In this document: one piece after another, positions 62,340-64,000 of the stretch | How the letters are laid out: each line of letters starts with the position of its first letter | Numbering within the stretch: position 1 is the stretch's first letter | From: an uncultured bacterium | Lineage (GTDB): Bacteria; Actinomycetota; Coriobacteriia; Coriobacteriales; Eggerthellaceae | Direction of reading: 5' to 3' | Length of the DNA: 64,000 nt | Assembly (NCBI GenBank): GCA_905215035.1 | Contig: CAJMOJ010000001.1 | Location: 18,460-82,459, forward strand | Notes under the pieces: model-generated | The model's database searches: none | The model's input: only the letters and a program-made list of their open reading frames with translations | Told to the model about the DNA's origin: nothing | Made by a program: the position numbers and the translations under genes

Positions 62340-64000
62340 GTGTTAACCGATATCGAAATTGCTCAAGCGGCAACCCCTCAAGACATTACTGTTATTGCGG
62401 AAAAGGCTGGTATCGCTCCTGAGTATGTAGAGTGTTACGGTAAATCTAAGGCAAAAATCGACTACAACTTATTGCGCAATGAAGACCATGAGCCGGGTAA
62501 GCTTATTTTGGTGACGGCTATTAATCCAACACCAGCAGGTGAAGGTAAAACCACTACTACTGTTGGTTTGGGTGATGCGCTTTCTGAACTTGGCAAGAAT
62601 ACTGTGATTGCATTGCGTGAGCCTTCTTTAGGTCCTGTATTTGGCATTAAGGGTGGCGCAGCAGGTGGCGGATATGCTCAAGTTATCCCTATGGAAGATA
62701 TCAACCTGCATTTTACGGGTGATTTCCATGCAATTGGCGCAGCCAACAATTTGCTCGCTGCTTTGTTAGATGCCCATATCCATAACGGAAATGAACTCAA
62801 TATTGATCCACGTCGCATCACATGGAAACGCGTTGTTGATATGAATGATCGTCAATTACGCAATATTGTGTGCGGTTTGGGCGGTAAGGCAAATGGCGTT
62901 CCTCGTGAGGACGGGTTTGACATCACCGTCGCTTCTGAGATTATGGCAATCTTTTGTCTTGCAACTTCAATTACTGATCTTAAAGAGCGTTTAGGTCGCA
63001 TTGTTGTGGGGTATACCTATGATGATAAGCCAGTTACTGCTCATGATCTTCAGGCGGAAGGTGCGATGGCAGCACTTCTAAAGGATGCGCTCAAGCCTAA
63101 TTTAGTGCAAACCTTAGAGGGCACCCCTGCTTTTGTGCATGGTGGTCCGTTTGCTAACATCGCTCATGGCTGCAATTCAATTATGGCAACGCGTATGGCG
63201 CTCGCTTTAGGTGATTATGTTGTCACTGAAGCTGGTTTTGGCGCTGACTTGGGTGCGGAGAAATTCCTCGACATTAAGTGTCGTCTTTCTGGTATTGAGC
63301 CCGATGCGGTTGTGGTTGTAGCGACTGTGCGCGCTTTGAAAAACCATGGCGGTGTTGCTAAAGCTGATTTGAATGAAGAGAATCTAGAGGCACTTGAAAA
63401 AGGTTTGCCAAATCTCTTACAGCATGTTGAAAATATTACGCAGGTTTATAAGCTTCCTTGTGTAGTTGCAATCAATCAATTCCCAACAGACACCCAAGCT
63501 GAAATTGATTTGGTTCGTGCTAAGTGTGAAGAGCTTGGTGTTAATGTGGCACTTTCTCAGGTTTGGGAAAAGGGTGGCAAAGGCGGCATTGAACTTGCTG
63601 AGGAAGTCATCCGTTTATGTGAACAACCTTCCAAGCTTGAATTTGCTTATGGCGATGAGCTTTCTTTGACCGAAAAGATTGAGGCTATTGCAAAGCGTAT
63701 CTATCATGCCGATGGGGTAGATTTCACGCCTGCTGCCCGTAAAGAGATCGCACAGCTTGAATCGCTCGGTTTTGGTGGTATGCCGGTATGTATGGCAAAA
63801 ACACAGTATTCGTTCTCTGATGATGCTGCAAAATTGGGAGCTCCGCGCGATTTCCGTATTACGGTGCGCCAGGTTAAGGTTTCAGCGGGCGCTGGCTTTG
63901 TTGTTGCTCTTACGGGTAACGTTATGACTATGCCTGGTTTAGGTAAGGCCCCCGCTGCATTCAAGATTGATGTTGATGAGACGGGAACCATTTCGGGTCT
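62340..64000 (+). CDS. fhs: Formate--tetrahydrofolate ligase, 3' end outside window
   Basis: 553 codons are visible of about 556-560 expected, so only the end is missing. The enzyme joins formate to THF with ATP, giving 10-formyl-THF in the one-carbon/acetyl-CoA pathway. The GTG at 62340 is preceded by GCGAGAG. Motifs: P-loop [15 protein letters not shown] near residue 62, [50 protein letters not shown] and [14 protein letters not shown], all hallmarks of Fhs. Together with glyA at the window start it shows a folate-based one-carbon system. The leader has a TATAAT and a six-pair stem. Confidence 0.96.
   Translation, partial: MLTDIEIAQAATPQDITVIAEKAGIAPEYVECYGKSKAKIDYNLLRNEDHEPGKLILVTAINPTPAGEGKTTTTVGLGDALSELGKNTVIALREPSLGPVFGIKGGAAGGGYAQVIPMEDINLHFTGDFHAIGAANNLLAALLDAHIHNGNELNIDPRRITWKRVVDMNDRQLRNIVCGLGGKANGVPREDGFDITVASEIMAIFCLATSITDLKERLGRIVVGYTYDDKPVTAHDLQAEGAMAALLKDALKPNLVQTLEGTPAFVHGGPFANIAHGCNSIMATRMALALGDYVVTEAGFGADLGAEKFLDIKCRLSGIEPDAVVVVATVRALKNHGGVAKADLNEENLEALEKGLPNLLQHVENITQVYKLPCVVAINQFPTDTQAEIDLVRAKCEELGVNVALSQVWEKGGKGGIELAEEVIRLCEQPSKLEFAYGDELSLTEKIEAIAKRIYHADGVDFTPAARKEIAQLESLGFGGMPVCMAKTQYSFSDDAAKLGAPRDFRITVRQVKVSAGAGFVVALTGNVMTMPGLGKAPAAFKIDVDETGTISG

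Overview
The window looks like chromosomal core DNA from a member of the Coriobacteriia, most likely family Atopobiaceae (Atopobium/Lancefieldella/Olsenella-like). The basis is a moderate GC content judged by eye, an ATP synthase b subunit with an extra N-terminal hydrophobic leader, a DUF2510 membrane protein (mostly actinobacterial), an OmpR-type regulator resembling actinobacterial ones, and many small hypothetical exported proteins. The genus is an inference. There are no insertion sequences, phage genes, CRISPR arrays or rRNAs. Nearly all genes are densely packed and point rightwards; the few leftward genes are single or paired.

Layout. 1-6.7 kb: end of an FAD-dependent dehydrogenase, then tsaC, rpiB, two related exported proteins, glyA, upp and a dCMP deaminase. 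6.9-14.0 kb: complete F-type ATP synthase operon (atpI-like, B, E, F, H, A, G, D, C) closed by a terminator. 14.2-19.6 kb: L-rhamnose catabolism (rhaB, rhaA, rhaD and an MFS permease) without its own regulator in the window. 19.7-28.9 kb: phosphatase, dnaE, truA, two acidic proteins of unknown function, a Na+ symporter and ychF. 29.1-32.5 kb: a ferredoxin-domain aldo/keto reductase followed by larE, larB and larC, in which LarE and LarC are both short. 32.6-45.5 kb: a membrane Ser/Thr kinase, pyridoxal kinase, serS, unknown genes, an aminotransferase, ddl, a YtxH/PRC-barrel/VTT envelope cluster and class I aldolase. 45.8-50.7 kb: a stand-alone prepilin peptidase, tRNA-Leu(CAA), an aminotransferase, a HAD phosphatase, a TetR regulator facing a ferritin gene, and a YvlD-like membrane protein. 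50.9-58.2 kb: tilS, maf, hpt, ftsH, a folP-folK fusion and birA. 58.2-64 kb: mntP, bioY, a LysR regulator, an orphan response regulator, coaX and the start of fhs.

How the genes fit together. glyA at the left and fhs at the right both feed tetrahydrofolate-bound one-carbon units, and the folP-folK fusion supplies folate. upp, hpt and the dCMP deaminase are salvage steps. rhaA, rhaB and rhaD convert L-rhamnose to dihydroxyacetone phosphate and lactaldehyde; the class I aldolase works on the same triose pool. BirA without a DNA-binding domain together with BioY suggests reliance on imported biotin. The ferritin, the TetR-type gene and an iron-box-like palindrome between them suggest regulated iron storage.

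Most unusual points: the reduced nickel-pincer-cofactor (lar) genes behind an Fe-S aldo/keto reductase; two overlapping, mutually exclusive terminator hairpins sharing one arm at 50245-50314; short tandem duplications of 10-22 bp at successive rha junctions and in the rpiB leader; a DHPS-first DHPS-HPPK fusion; and a non-RD Ser/Thr kinase with a large acidic insert in its N-lobe. No wholly new multi-gene system could be demonstrated from sequence alone; the lar region is the best candidate for an undescribed variant.
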